A stretch of 64,000 nt of DNA from Geitlerinema sp. PCC 7407 (lineage in GTDB: Bacteria; Cyanobacteriota; Cyanobacteriia; PCC-7407). Below are positions 1-7,370 of the stretch, piece after piece. How positions within the stretch are numbered: the first letter of the stretch is position 1; each line of letters opens with the position of its first letter. The position numbers and the translations under genes are program-made. A model generated the notes under the pieces. It saw only the letters and a program-made list of their open reading frames with translations, made no database searches and was not told where the DNA came from. The stretch lies in contig NC_019703.1 of assembly GCF_000317045.1 (NCBI RefSeq), forward strand, positions 3,976,934 to 4,040,933, written 5' to 3'.

Positions 1-16
1 GCGGCAGCAGCTAGGG

Positions 17-1210
17 TCACCCTAGGTAGTTGAACGGGTCAACCGGTTCGCCTTCTTCGCGAACTTCGAAGTGCAGGTGCGGCCCGGTGGAAAAGCCCGT
101 CGACCCGACAGCGGCGATCGCCTCTCCCGCTTTCACGACTTGGCCCTCCCGGACATAGAGCTCGCTGGCGTGGCCGTAGAGGCTCGTGATGCCGTTGCCA
201 TGGTCAATTACCACCGTGTTGCCGTAGCCGCCGTACCACTCCGCGATGATCACCACGCCATCGGCGGCGGCCTGAATCGGGCTGCCGTAGTCCACACCAA
301 AGTCAATCCCCGCATGGAAGCGATCGGTGCCCAAAATGGGGTGGACGCGCCAGCCAAAGTTGCTGGTGATTTCGCCAGCGCTGGGGTAGACCATGAGCCC
401 CGACCCCCGAATAATCACCGGCTTGCGGATGATGGCTTTGGGAGCGGCGGCGGCAACCCGCTGCTGGATCAGGCCGCGCAGGCGGCTCGAGTCGCGGGCT
501 AGCTGCGTTTCGGCGGCTTCTAGGGCTGCGCGATCGCTGGTTAGGCGATCGACCAGCAAGGTCTGCGCCTGGGCCTTGGCTTGGACTTCAGATTTTTGGG
601 CGAGCAGCTGCTGGGTGAGCAGGGCAACGTTGTTGCGCTGCTCTTCGAGGGCTTGGCGCTGCTGGCGAATCTTGACCGTTTCGGCCTGGAAGTCTTCGAG
701 CCCCTGCCGGTCAGCGGCGTAAACTCGCTTGAGCTGCTCACGGCGGGCCAAAAATTCGCTCAGGTCGCGGCTTTGCAGCAGCACGGCCCAGCCATTGCCG
801 CCCTGCTGACGCTGCAAAAATCGCAGGCGTCCGATGGTGGCGGCTTGCTTTTGGCGGTAGGCTTTTTCGGCGATCAGATAGTCTTCTTGCAGCTCCTGGA
901 GCTGTTTTTGGGCCAGCTTCAGACGGTAGTCACTGTCTTTGAGCTGCAAGTTGGTGGTGTTCAGATCGAGCTGGAGCTGCCCCAGCTGCTGCTTGGCGGT
1001 GCCTTCGGCCTGCTGGAGGCGATCGCGCTCTTGCTGAATGGCCGATCGCTGCTGATCAACTTGCTGCTGCTGCTGCCGCAGCTGATCAATTTCATTGGCC
1101 CGCGCGGGCACCTGGGCGATCGCCCATCCCAGCACCCACAGACTCAGCAGCCCAGCGACGAGTTGTCCCCAGGTCCATTTTTGGAGCCATTTTTGCTGAC
1201 GCTTGCTCAC
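17..1210 (-). CDS. Murein hydrolase activator, EnvC-like M23 peptidase
   Basis: A 397-residue envelope protein. A basic start is followed by one hydrophobic segment (about residues 14-33, signal anchor or signal peptide). Residues 38-250 are a long Gln/Glu/Leu-rich coiled coil. The C-terminal 125 residues are a LytM/M23 domain with the zinc-site motifs HAGIDFG near residue 300 and HLHFE near 380. Proteins of this plan either cleave peptidoglycan cross-links or activate amidases at the septum. Both metal motifs are intact, so direct metallopeptidase activity is possible, unlike degenerate EnvC. It stands alone, and the next gene leftward lies outside the window. The family is certain; whether it is enzyme or activator is not. 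Confidence 0.9.
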   Translation of the reverse strand: MSKRQQKWLQKWTWGQLVAGLLSLWVLGWAIAQVPARANEIDQLRQQQQQVDQQRSAIQQERDRLQQAEGTAKQQLGQLQLDLNTTNLQLKDSDYRLKLAQKQLQELQEDYLIAEKAYRQKQAATIGRLRFLQRQQGGNGWAVLLQSRDLSEFLARREQLKRVYAADRQGLEDFQAETVKIRQQRQALEEQRNNVALLTQQLLAQKSEVQAKAQAQTLLVDRLTSDRAALEAAETQLARDSSRLRGLIQQRVAAAAPKAIIRKPVIIRGSGLMVYPSAGEITSNFGWRVHPILGTDRFHAGIDFGVDYGSPIQAAADGVVIIAEWYGGYGNTVVIDHGNGITSLYGHASELYVREGQVVKAGEAIAAVGSTGFSTGPHLHFEVREEGEPVDPFNYLG

Positions 1211-1335
1211 ACCGACGACGCTCCCACGCCTATCTCTGACCGCAACTGCGCCGGGTTCGGCTGATTGGGTCTGCTGACTGAGGTCGATGATAGTGCAAAA
1301 CCCCGCCAGCGACGCAATTTTGGCAGGGGCGAGTT

Positions 1336-1971
1336 CTAGGGTTTGGAGAGGCGATCGCTGACCACCAGGAGCGCAATGCCCCCAGCAATCACCACGGCGA
1401 CGGCTCCCGCCGCCGTCCAGGCGATCGGGAACTGCCGCAGCTTGCGATCGCCCGGTTCCGCGATCGCCGCGTTTGCCCCTTCAGCAGTCTGATTTGCCAC
1501 TGCCTCCGGAGGCTCCGACGTCGCTTGGCCCACGGCCACGGTCACCGGATAGGTAAACTGAAACGCCTGAAAGTCGCCCTCTGTCTTCGGTTGGCCCCGC
1601 AGCTCTAGGGTGTAGCTGCCCGGCCGCGGGAAAACAACCTCTGCTCCGGGCAGATTTTCGTAACGCTCGGCGGCGATCGCCTCCAGCGGCGGCTCTAGCA
1701 AAGGCTCAGCCTCAAGGGCGCGCGGCTCCGGATAGACCGCCAGCTCGCAATCACAGGCCTCTAGAGGAATCGACTCGCCGCCCCGCCGGGTCAGCAGAAA
1801 CCACACCTGGGCAGGCTGGCCCGCGGTGGGATTGTGATCGGGCTCTAGGTGAAAGGTTGCGGCCACGTCGTTGGCGGTGCGCACGGTGTGCGCCAGCCCG
1901 GGGAGCGCGGCGATCGCCCCTAGGCCCAGGGCCAGACTATTTGGAAGCAGAAACCGAAGGAGGCGCGCCAT
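1336..1971 (-). CDS. Small periplasmic protein, membrane-anchored, in the petJ-side cluster
   Basis: 211 residues. A signal peptide ends near AHT (about residue 28). The following extracellular/lumenal domain contains a CDC motif (around residue 80) and a beta-rich segment (GSYTLELRG). A single C-terminal membrane helix (about 180-205) ends in a short basic tail. The domain resembles YtkA/CopC-type small beta proteins that handle copper or help oxidase and cytochrome assembly, but this is a resemblance only. The gene overlaps the preceding TauE/SafE-like gene by 35 bp in another frame, so the two are almost certainly translated from one mRNA. I do not recognise a named family. Confidence 0.75.
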   Translation of the reverse strand: MARLLRFLLPNSLALGLGAIAALPGLAHTVRTANDVAATFHLEPDHNPTAGQPAQVWFLLTRRGGESIPLEACDCELAVYPEPRALEAEPLLEPPLEAIAAERYENLPGAEVVFPRPGSYTLELRGQPKTEGDFQAFQFTYPVTVAVGQATSEPPEAVANQTAEGANAAIAEPGDRKLRQFPIAWTAAGAVAVVIAGGIALLVVSDRLSKP

Positions 1972-3175
1972 AAAACTTTTCCAAGGACAGCAGGGACCAA
2001 ATCCAGCGCGATCGCACCAGCAGCACTCCCAGTACCAGGGCCGCCAAGACCAGCGATCGCGCTTGTTCGGGGCCTTGCCAGGTCAGATTGCCCAGGTAGT
2101 GAGACCCCAAAAAAATCGTGTGCAGGGCCGCCAGCACCCAGGCCGGCAGGGCTAGCAGGTGCAGCCGCCGCCAGGCCGGCCCCAGACGGCGGATCATGGC
2201 ATCCGAGCTGGTCAGAGCACCCGGCAAAAGGCACACCAGCGCCCCAATGCCAGCGGCGATCGCCCCTTGCTGCCAGCGAGGCAAGAACGCCCACGCCTCC
2301 CAGTTCCAGCCCCAGGCGTGCTCTAGCATGTGCAGCGCGTGCACCAGGGCCAGCACAAAGCCCCCCACCCCCAGCAACCGTCGGCAGCGCAGCAGCCCGG
2401 GCCACAGGCGACTCAGAGGCCGCGCCACCAGAGCCAGCCCCAGGCACACCAGCGCCCCGTGGCCGGTGTAGTCCACCATCTGACCCGTCCGCAAAATCGT
2501 CAGCAGACCGATCATCAGCGTGACCCACCCCCCGGCCTGAAATAGCTGACTGCGGCGATCGCGGCTCATCAGCGACGTCGAGATCCCGACCCCCAGCATC
2601 GTCGGCAGCGTCCCCAGACCAAAGGCCAGCATGATCAGCGCGCCCCACCAGCTCTCTCCCGTTTCCGCCGCCTTGATCTGGGCCGCGTAGAGAAAACCGC
2701 AGGGAATCAGGCCCCACACCATTCCCAAGAGAGCCGGTGTCCACCACTGTTTGCGCAGGGAAAGGGTGACCATCGCGCTGCTGAGGCGCTGATGCAGCTT
2801 CCCCTGGGTCAGCGGGTGCAGCAGCGGCAGCTTGGGCAGAAGTCCGGCGCTCACCTGGGCCAAGCCGGCCCACACCAGCAGCCCCCCGGTCACCAGGGCC
2901 ATCACCCGGCGCAGGTCGCTGCCGACCCCAGCCATTTGCCCGCCAGCCAGCAGCACCGACCCCAGACCGCCCATGGCTAGACCGACCAAGCCATAGCTCA
3001 GCAATCGCCCTAGATTCAGGCAGGTGTGGAAATAAAGCTGCTGAGTTAGGGAGTCAGAAGACTCTGAGCTGGATTCAGACAGGGAAAAGGCAACGGTAAT
3101 AGGGCCACACATGCCTGCACAGTGACCAAAGCTGCCCAGGAATCCCAGGGCCATCATGAGCAGAACATCAAGCAT
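1937..3175 (-). CDS. TauE/SafE-like (DsbD_2) membrane protein fused to a ferric-reductase-like haem domain
   Basis: About 412 residues from the ATG at 3175; an upstream in-frame start at 3265 adds 30 residues of weak signal. The N-terminal half is a six-helix DsbD/TauE/SafE-like unit that opens with the family hallmark GHCAGMCGP, carrying two cysteines. The C-terminal half (from about residue 275) looks like the YedZ/ferric-reductase transmembrane domain: histidines in VHALHMLEH, in the WRRLHLL loop and in ALHTIF, plus the ALTSSD...RRLG pattern. Known relatives of the first half move thiol reductant or metal for cytochrome and oxidase maturation. Known relatives of the second half bind haem b. 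The fusion suggests electron or metal transfer across a membrane. It lies downstream of petJ on the same strand. Confidence 0.8.
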   Translation of the reverse strand: MLDVLLMMALGFLGSFGHCAGMCGPITVAFSLSESSSESSDSLTQQLYFHTCLNLGRLLSYGLVGLAMGGLGSVLLAGGQMAGVGSDLRRVMALVTGGLLVWAGLAQVSAGLLPKLPLLHPLTQGKLHQRLSSAMVTLSLRKQWWTPALLGMVWGLIPCGFLYAAQIKAAETGESWWGALIMLAFGLGTLPTMLGVGISTSLMSRDRRSQLFQAGGWVTLMIGLLTILRTGQMVDYTGHGALVCLGLALVARPLSRLWPGLLRCRRLLGVGGFVLALVHALHMLEHAWGWNWEAWAFLPRWQQGAIAAGIGALVCLLPGALTSSDAMIRRLGPAWRRLHLLALPAWVLAALHTIFLGSHYLGNLTWQGPEQARSLVLAALVLGVLLVRSRWIWSLLSLEKFYGAPPSVSASK

Positions 3176-3324
3176 GGGGACGGCGCATTGAACAAATGGC
3201 AGTGAGGCCAGCAGAGCGATCCGAGGTCGAGGTGGCGTTGGCAGAAACCCAGTCGCTGGGAGCAACGCAACAGAACTTTATTGTTTCACGTTCGGCGGCG
3301 CGCTGGCAGACTCCAAAAAAGGAA

Positions 3325-3360
3325 GGGCGATCGCTCAATGCTGTCCAGAGGCGATCGCCC
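3325..3360 (-). terminator. petJ terminator built from two HIP1 sites
   Basis: Perfect 10-bp inverted repeat, GGGCGATCGC at 3325-3334 and GCGATCGCCC at 3351-3360, with a 16-nt loop. Read on the minus strand it is followed by a T-rich run (TTCCTTTTTT). It lies 30 bp past the petJ stop codon and before the TauE/SafE-like gene, so it should end most petJ transcripts and could allow partial read-through. Confidence 0.7.
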
Positions 3361-3389
3361 AGAAAACCGACAAATTAAAGCGTCAGGAA

Positions 3390-3722
3390 TTACCAGCCTT
3401 TCTCTGCCTGGGCCAGCACGTAGGCGGCCACATCCTCGATCTGCTGGGCAGTCAGCCGTCCTTTGAAGGAGGGCATGGCGTTTTTGCCGTTGGTGACCTG
3501 GGTCTGGATCGCTTCGGTGGAGGCCATACCGTACTGCTCTAGGTCAGCTTTTTTGAGGGTTTTGGCCGCGTTGACCACGTTGCCACCGCCGATGTGGCAG
3601 GCAGCGCAGTTAGCCCCAAACACCTGGGCACCGCTGTTGAGGTCCGCTGCCTGCACAGGCTGAGTCATCAACCAAAGGGACGTCGCAATCACGAGGGCGA
3701 TCGCAGAGAAAAGCTTTTTCAT
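3390..3722 (-). CDS. petJ: Cytochrome c6
   Basis: 110-residue precursor. A signal peptide ends at VQAA (about residue 25) and the mature lumenal protein is about 85 residues, the normal size. CAACH (residues 39-43 region) is the covalent haem site and the methionine in NAMPSFKG is the sixth ligand. Cytochrome c6 carries electrons from cytochrome b6f to photosystem I or to oxidases, replacing plastocyanin when copper is low. It is divergent from petR-petP, the repressor/protease pair that controls this exchange in Synechocystis, so copper-dependent control is expected. A HIP1 hairpin terminator follows the gene. Confidence 0.96.
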   Translation of the reverse strand: MKKLFSAIALVIATSLWLMTQPVQAADLNSGAQVFGANCAACHIGGGNVVNAAKTLKKADLEQYGMASTEAIQTQVTNGKNAMPSFKGRLTAQQIEDVAAYVLAQAEKGW

Positions 3723-3924
3723 GAGCGATTTGGAAGCACTTTTAACTCCTCCGTAGTGTGTCGGCTGCCCAGGGGCAAGGTCAAAAGACGCTGCGTCAAA
3801 GGTTAAAGATTGTAACGTTATTCCCTATTTTCCTGGGTCGAGAATCTCGCTAAGCTGAGCCAAGACGCGATCGCCTTGGCTAGCCCGCGCTTCGCGTTTC
3901 TCGTGCTGACACTGGCGCATTCCT
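3723..3924. promoter_or_regulatory. Divergent petJ / petRP control region
   Basis: 202 bp between divergent start codons. It holds a perfect 8-bp palindrome TAACGTTA (3813-3820) preceded by GGTTAAAGATTG, so GTTA/TAAC half-sites recur within about 20 bp. This is the kind of short dyad that BlaI-family repressors bind, but I cannot match it to a known PetR box. No clear -35/-10 pair stands out. That this region holds the PetR operator is inferred from gene order. Confidence 0.4.
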
Positions 3925-4353
3925 ATGACTCCTTTGCCCGACCATCGCCCAAAACATTTGTCCCTAGGGTCTCTGGAGGCCGAGATTCTCGACATCATCT
4001 GGGAGTCAGAATCGGTGACGGCCAAGGAAATTCACGATCGCCTCCTGGCAGACCCCGATCGCGAGCTGGCCTATGCCTCGGTCATGACGGTGCTGCGGCG
4101 CCTGACAGAGAAGCGCTGGCTGGCCTGCGATCGCCAAGACAAGGCGTTTCGGTGGCGATCGCTGCTGTCGCGAGAGGAAACTCAGATTCTCAAGGCCCAT
4201 GAGCAGCTCCAGCGCTTTTTGGCCGTCAGCAATCCGGACATCGTGGCGGCTTTTGCAGACAGCCTGGACCAGGCAAGCTTGGAGCAAATTGAGGCGATCG
4301 CTCGCCAGCTGCAAACGCTGCGGCGCGCCCGGGAGGATGGCCCATGCACCTGA
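3925..4353 (+). CDS. petR: BlaI/CopY-family repressor (PetR type)
   Basis: 142 residues. Residues about 10-85 form the winged-helix domain of the BlaI/MecI/CopY family (LGSLEAEILDIIWE, then TAKEIHDRL and SVMTVLRRLTEKRWL as recognition elements). A helical dimerisation tail follows. In Synechocystis the BlaI-like PetR (slr0240) represses petJ and activates petE, and is removed by the protease PetP. Here the gene overlaps an M56 protease gene by 10 bp and diverges from petJ, which strongly supports the same role. The sequence gives the family; the specific PetR assignment rests on context. Confidence 0.85.
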   Translation: MTPLPDHRPKHLSLGSLEAEILDIIWESESVTAKEIHDRLLADPDRELAYASVMTVLRRLTEKRWLACDRQDKAFRWRSLLSREETQILKAHEQLQRFLAVSNPDIVAAFADSLDQASLEQIEAIARQLQTLRRAREDGPCT

Positions 4354-5189
4354 CTATGCTGCTACTTGCGGGGGGCTTGGCCCTGGGGGTTCACGGGCTT
4401 TGGCGGCCTCGGGTCGGGTCGTGGAGCGATCGCTGGCACTGGGCCTTGGGCAGCTTCTTGTTTCCGCCGGTGCTGCTGCTGACGACGGCCTGCGCACTGC
4501 TCTGGATGGGGCCTCACGGGGCGATGGTGGGCCGCTGGGGAGGCTGGCTGAGCTATGGGCTGAGCTGGCTGCTGATGGGCTGGGGGGCGATCGCCGGTCT
4601 TAGCCAGCTCTCCACCGCGTGGCAGAGCTGGCGACAGGTGCGCACCTACCGGGCGATCGCCCTGGGAGCGCGTCAAGGTCGTCTGCTGGAGACTGATTTG
4701 CCCTTTAGCGCCCAGATTGGTTTTTGGCGCTCTGAGCTGGTGATCAGCCAGGGACTGCTGGACATGCTCGACCCCGAGCACCTGGAGGCCGTTCTCACCC
4801 ACGAAGCGGGTCATGCCCACTATCGCGACACGTTCTGGTTCTTTTGGCTGGGCTGGCTGCGGCGGCTGACCGCCTGGCTACCCCGCACCGAGGCCCTCTG
4901 GCAGGAGCTGCTGGCGCTGCGGGAGCTGCGCGCCGACCACTGGGCCGCTCAGCAGGTCGATCGCCTCGCCCTAGCAGAATCGCTGCTGGCGGTGGTCAGC
5001 GCCCCCCTTCACTACGCTGAGGACCTCTGCGCAGCCTTTAGCTGCTCCGCCCCGCCCAATCGGCTCCAGGAGCGCATCGAAGCCCTGCTGTCCAACACAG
5101 AGGAGCGTCAGCAGACGTCCCTCTGGCAGGTGGGTCTGTGGCTCGGCTTCGCGCTGCTGCCCTTGATGGCGGTGCCGTTTCACCACTAG
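4344..5189 (+). CDS. petP: M56-family (BlaR1-like) membrane metalloprotease, PetP type
   Basis: 281 residues. Two or three N-terminal membrane helices (within residues 1-85) are followed by a zinc protease domain with HEAGH (in LTHEAGH, about residues 151-155) and a downstream glutamate in ELRADHWA. A last hydrophobic stretch forms the C-terminus. There is no penicillin-binding sensor domain as in BlaR1, matching the short cyanobacterial PetP. PetP degrades the repressor PetR; copper is the upstream signal in Synechocystis. The start overlaps petR by 10 bp, giving coupled translation. Its stop codon overlaps that of the convergent murF. Confidence 0.85.
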   Translation: MHLTMLLLAGGLALGVHGLWRPRVGSWSDRWHWALGSFLFPPVLLLTTACALLWMGPHGAMVGRWGGWLSYGLSWLLMGWGAIAGLSQLSTAWQSWRQVRTYRAIALGARQGRLLETDLPFSAQIGFWRSELVISQGLLDMLDPEHLEAVLTHEAGHAHYRDTFWFFWLGWLRRLTAWLPRTEALWQELLALRELRADHWAAQQVDRLALAESLLAVVSAPLHYAEDLCAAFSCSAPPNRLQERIEALLSNTEERQQTSLWQVGLWLGFALLPLMAVPFHH

Positions 5190-6550
5190 GACTGGGCAGG
5201 CCAGCGGTCCATGAGCTCAGCCACCACGCGATCGAGGCCGACGGCCCGAGACGCCTTGAACAGCAGGCGATCGCCCGGCTGGATTAGGGCCTGGAGGCGC
5301 GCCACCAGCGCGGCATGATCGGCGAACTGCTCTGCTACCAGGGGCTCTGCCCCGGAGGCCAAGGCCGCAGCCTCTGGCGGATCTGCCAAAATCAGCAGCC
5401 CGTCTAAGCCCAAATTTTGGACCGCTTGGCCCACCTGGTGGTGAAATTCGGGCGATCGCTCTCCCAGTTCCTTCATCGTGCCCAGGACGGCCAGTCGCCG
5501 GGTTCCTGGGGTCTGGGCCAGCAGGCGCAGCGAGGCCAGCATGGACTCTAGGCCCGCGTTGTAGGTTTCATCCAAGATCACCACGTCCGGAGCGAGCTCA
5601 TGGCGCTGGGCTCGGCCACCCGGCAGCTCCACCGCCAGACCCGCCTGCAAGCCAGACCAGTCCAGCCCTAGCACCTCCGCCACGCCGATCGCCCCCAGGT
5701 AGTTCAGGGCATTGTGCTCGCCGGACAAGGGCAAGGGCAGAAGGCGATCGCCCACTTGCAGCGAGCCATCTGGCAGGACCGTCCCCTGGAAATTTCCATT
5801 TTCTAGCCCGTAGCTGAGGGTCCGGCCCGACCATACCGTGTTTGCGGTCCGCATCAGGCGCGCGTTGTCTCCATTGAGCACCGCCACGCTCTCAGCCGGC
5901 ATTTCCGCCAGCAGCTCACACTTGGCGCGGGCGATCGCATCCTCGGACCCCAAGCGCCCAATGTGCGCCGTCCCCACATTGGTAATCATCCCCACCGTCG
6001 GGCTGGCAATTTGGCACAGCAGGGCGATTTCCCCAGGGCCGCGCATTCCCATCTCGATGACGGCGAATTGGTGCTCCGGCCCCAGCTCCAGCAGGGTTTT
6101 GGGGACGCCAATTTCGTTGTTGTAGTTGGCCTGGGTCTTGAGGACCGGCCCATGCTGGCCCAGGACCGCCGCGATCAGCTCCTTGGTGGTCGTCTTGCCC
6201 ACCGAGCCGGTCACCGCCACCACCGGAATCGCAAACTGCTGTCGCCACCAGTGCCCCAGGGCCTGGTAGGCGACCAGGGTATCGGGCACCCGGATCAGGG
6301 GCAGGTCCGCCGGAAGCTCAGCATCCTCGGCCACCAGCGCCGCGATCGCGCCTTGGGCGATCGCCTGGGCCACAAAGGCATGACCATCGAAGGTCTCCCC
6401 TCGCAAGGCCACAAACACTTGACCCGCCTGGATTTGCCGCGTATCCGTCGACAGGCCGGTCGCCACGGCCAACCGTTCAGGCTCCGGCAGAGTCACCTGC
6501 GACGGCTGGAGTATCGCCACAATTTGGGCAAGGGAAGCTCGAAAAGCCAT
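5186..6550 (-). CDS. murF: UDP-N-acetylmuramoyl-tripeptide--D-alanyl-D-alanine ligase
   Basis: 454 residues, normal length. The N-terminal Mur ligase domain is followed by the ATP-binding loop GSVGKTTTKE (about residue 115), the central-domain NYNNEIGVP motif and the C-terminal domain with DETYNAG. MurF adds D-Ala-D-Ala to the UDP-MurNAc-tripeptide in the cytoplasm, the last soluble step of peptidoglycan precursor synthesis. It is monocistronic here and convergent with petP: the two stop codons share two bases, so no separate terminator can lie between them. Confidence 0.96.
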   Translation of the reverse strand: MAFRASLAQIVAILQPSQVTLPEPERLAVATGLSTDTRQIQAGQVFVALRGETFDGHAFVAQAIAQGAIAALVAEDAELPADLPLIRVPDTLVAYQALGHWWRQQFAIPVVAVTGSVGKTTTKELIAAVLGQHGPVLKTQANYNNEIGVPKTLLELGPEHQFAVIEMGMRGPGEIALLCQIASPTVGMITNVGTAHIGRLGSEDAIARAKCELLAEMPAESVAVLNGDNARLMRTANTVWSGRTLSYGLENGNFQGTVLPDGSLQVGDRLLPLPLSGEHNALNYLGAIGVAEVLGLDWSGLQAGLAVELPGGRAQRHELAPDVVILDETYNAGLESMLASLRLLAQTPGTRRLAVLGTMKELGERSPEFHHQVGQAVQNLGLDGLLILADPPEAAALASGAEPLVAEQFADHAALVARLQALIQPGDRLLFKASRAVGLDRVVAELMDRWPAQS

Positions 6551-7370
6551 GGGCCGCTCAATTCAAAAGGGATCGGGAGTCATTAAAGAGCGATCGCCCA
6601 TCCCAGAGCAAGCCTGCAGGAAATTCGTCGCGATCGCCTAACGCAGTTTGTTATGGAATCCTGACAAATTTGATCAAATTCAAGGGCGATCGCCTTTGAA
6701 CTTTGCTACACTCAGCCCCTGTCTCCGACTAGCTTAATCAACCACAGAGCGCTTTAATTTTTAGATTTCTTTTAGATTTCTTTTAGATTTCCTTTGGATT
6801 TCAACTATTTTTTCAGAGAAATCACAGTACAATTACTTAAAATTTGACAAGAGATCGTTGCGGAACAACCCATTAATCCGCAATACTCAGGTTTGAGGAA
6901 GCGATGGCCCTGAGCCACAGGTTCATCAATTCTTTAATTCTCGCTTCCTGAGATTCTTGCTTTCTTCGCCGGATCTTTATCCTGCCCGATCGTCACGCGT
7001 GTAACTTTGGAAACATAGCCGGATTGCCAAGCGCAATTTTTCGCGTTAAGCAGCCCTGCCCAGAACGCTTGTCCCTTCCAGCCCTGTTTGCTTTTTTACT
7101 GGCTACTTCCGGTTCGAAGATCAACAACTGATTGGATTTGTTACCTGCTTTGCACTGCCTCAGAAATAATCCCCCTAGGATAAAGGGGCTTTTTTGAGAG
7201 GCTTTTGACGTTGAGTTTGTGATCTTGGCAGACCATCTATCGCCCCCCAAAGCAGCGCATCTCGCGAGGGTAGGGGTGTCCGCCAGCAGTTTCTTAGATC
7301 ACAAGCGGAACTCGCGTTTTTACTCAGCGTCTAGCGACATTAGGGGAAGGTCAAGAGGAGTACTCACACC
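6551..7370. other. 820-bp gene-free region with repeat and hairpins
   Basis: No ORF here looks like a protein. It contains the 11-bp tandem repeat listed separately; a 9-bp inverted repeat AGGAAGCGA (6896-6904) / TCGCTTCCT (6941-6949) with flanking CTCAG/CTGAG that could extend the stem; a weak terminator-like CCCC...GGGGCTTTTTT at about 7162-7186; and GTGATCT (7219-7225) / AGATCAC (7296-7302). The AT-rich 6720-6850 part is atypical of the window. A small RNA is possible but not demonstrated. Confidence 0.35.
6759..6802. repeat. 11-bp tandem repeat, four copies
   Basis: Unit TTTTAGATTTC at 6759-6769, 6770-6780 and 6781-6791, with a degenerate fourth copy CTTTGGATTTC at 6792-6802. One copy per helical turn. 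It lies in an AT-rich stretch between murF and the 451-aa gene. The function is unknown: it could be curved DNA, a protein-binding array or a variable-number repeat. Confidence 0.85.

Noticed and set aside
581-1264. 227-codon plus-strand ORF opposite the M23 peptidase
   Set aside because: It is the antisense of the Gln/Leu-rich coiled coil; the composition is an artefact of the opposite strand.
6759-6802. CRISPR-like array
   Set aside because: The 11-bp units are directly adjacent with no spacers.
7100-7125. tRNA-like GGTTCGAA string
   Set aside because: No matching acceptor or anticodon arms around it.
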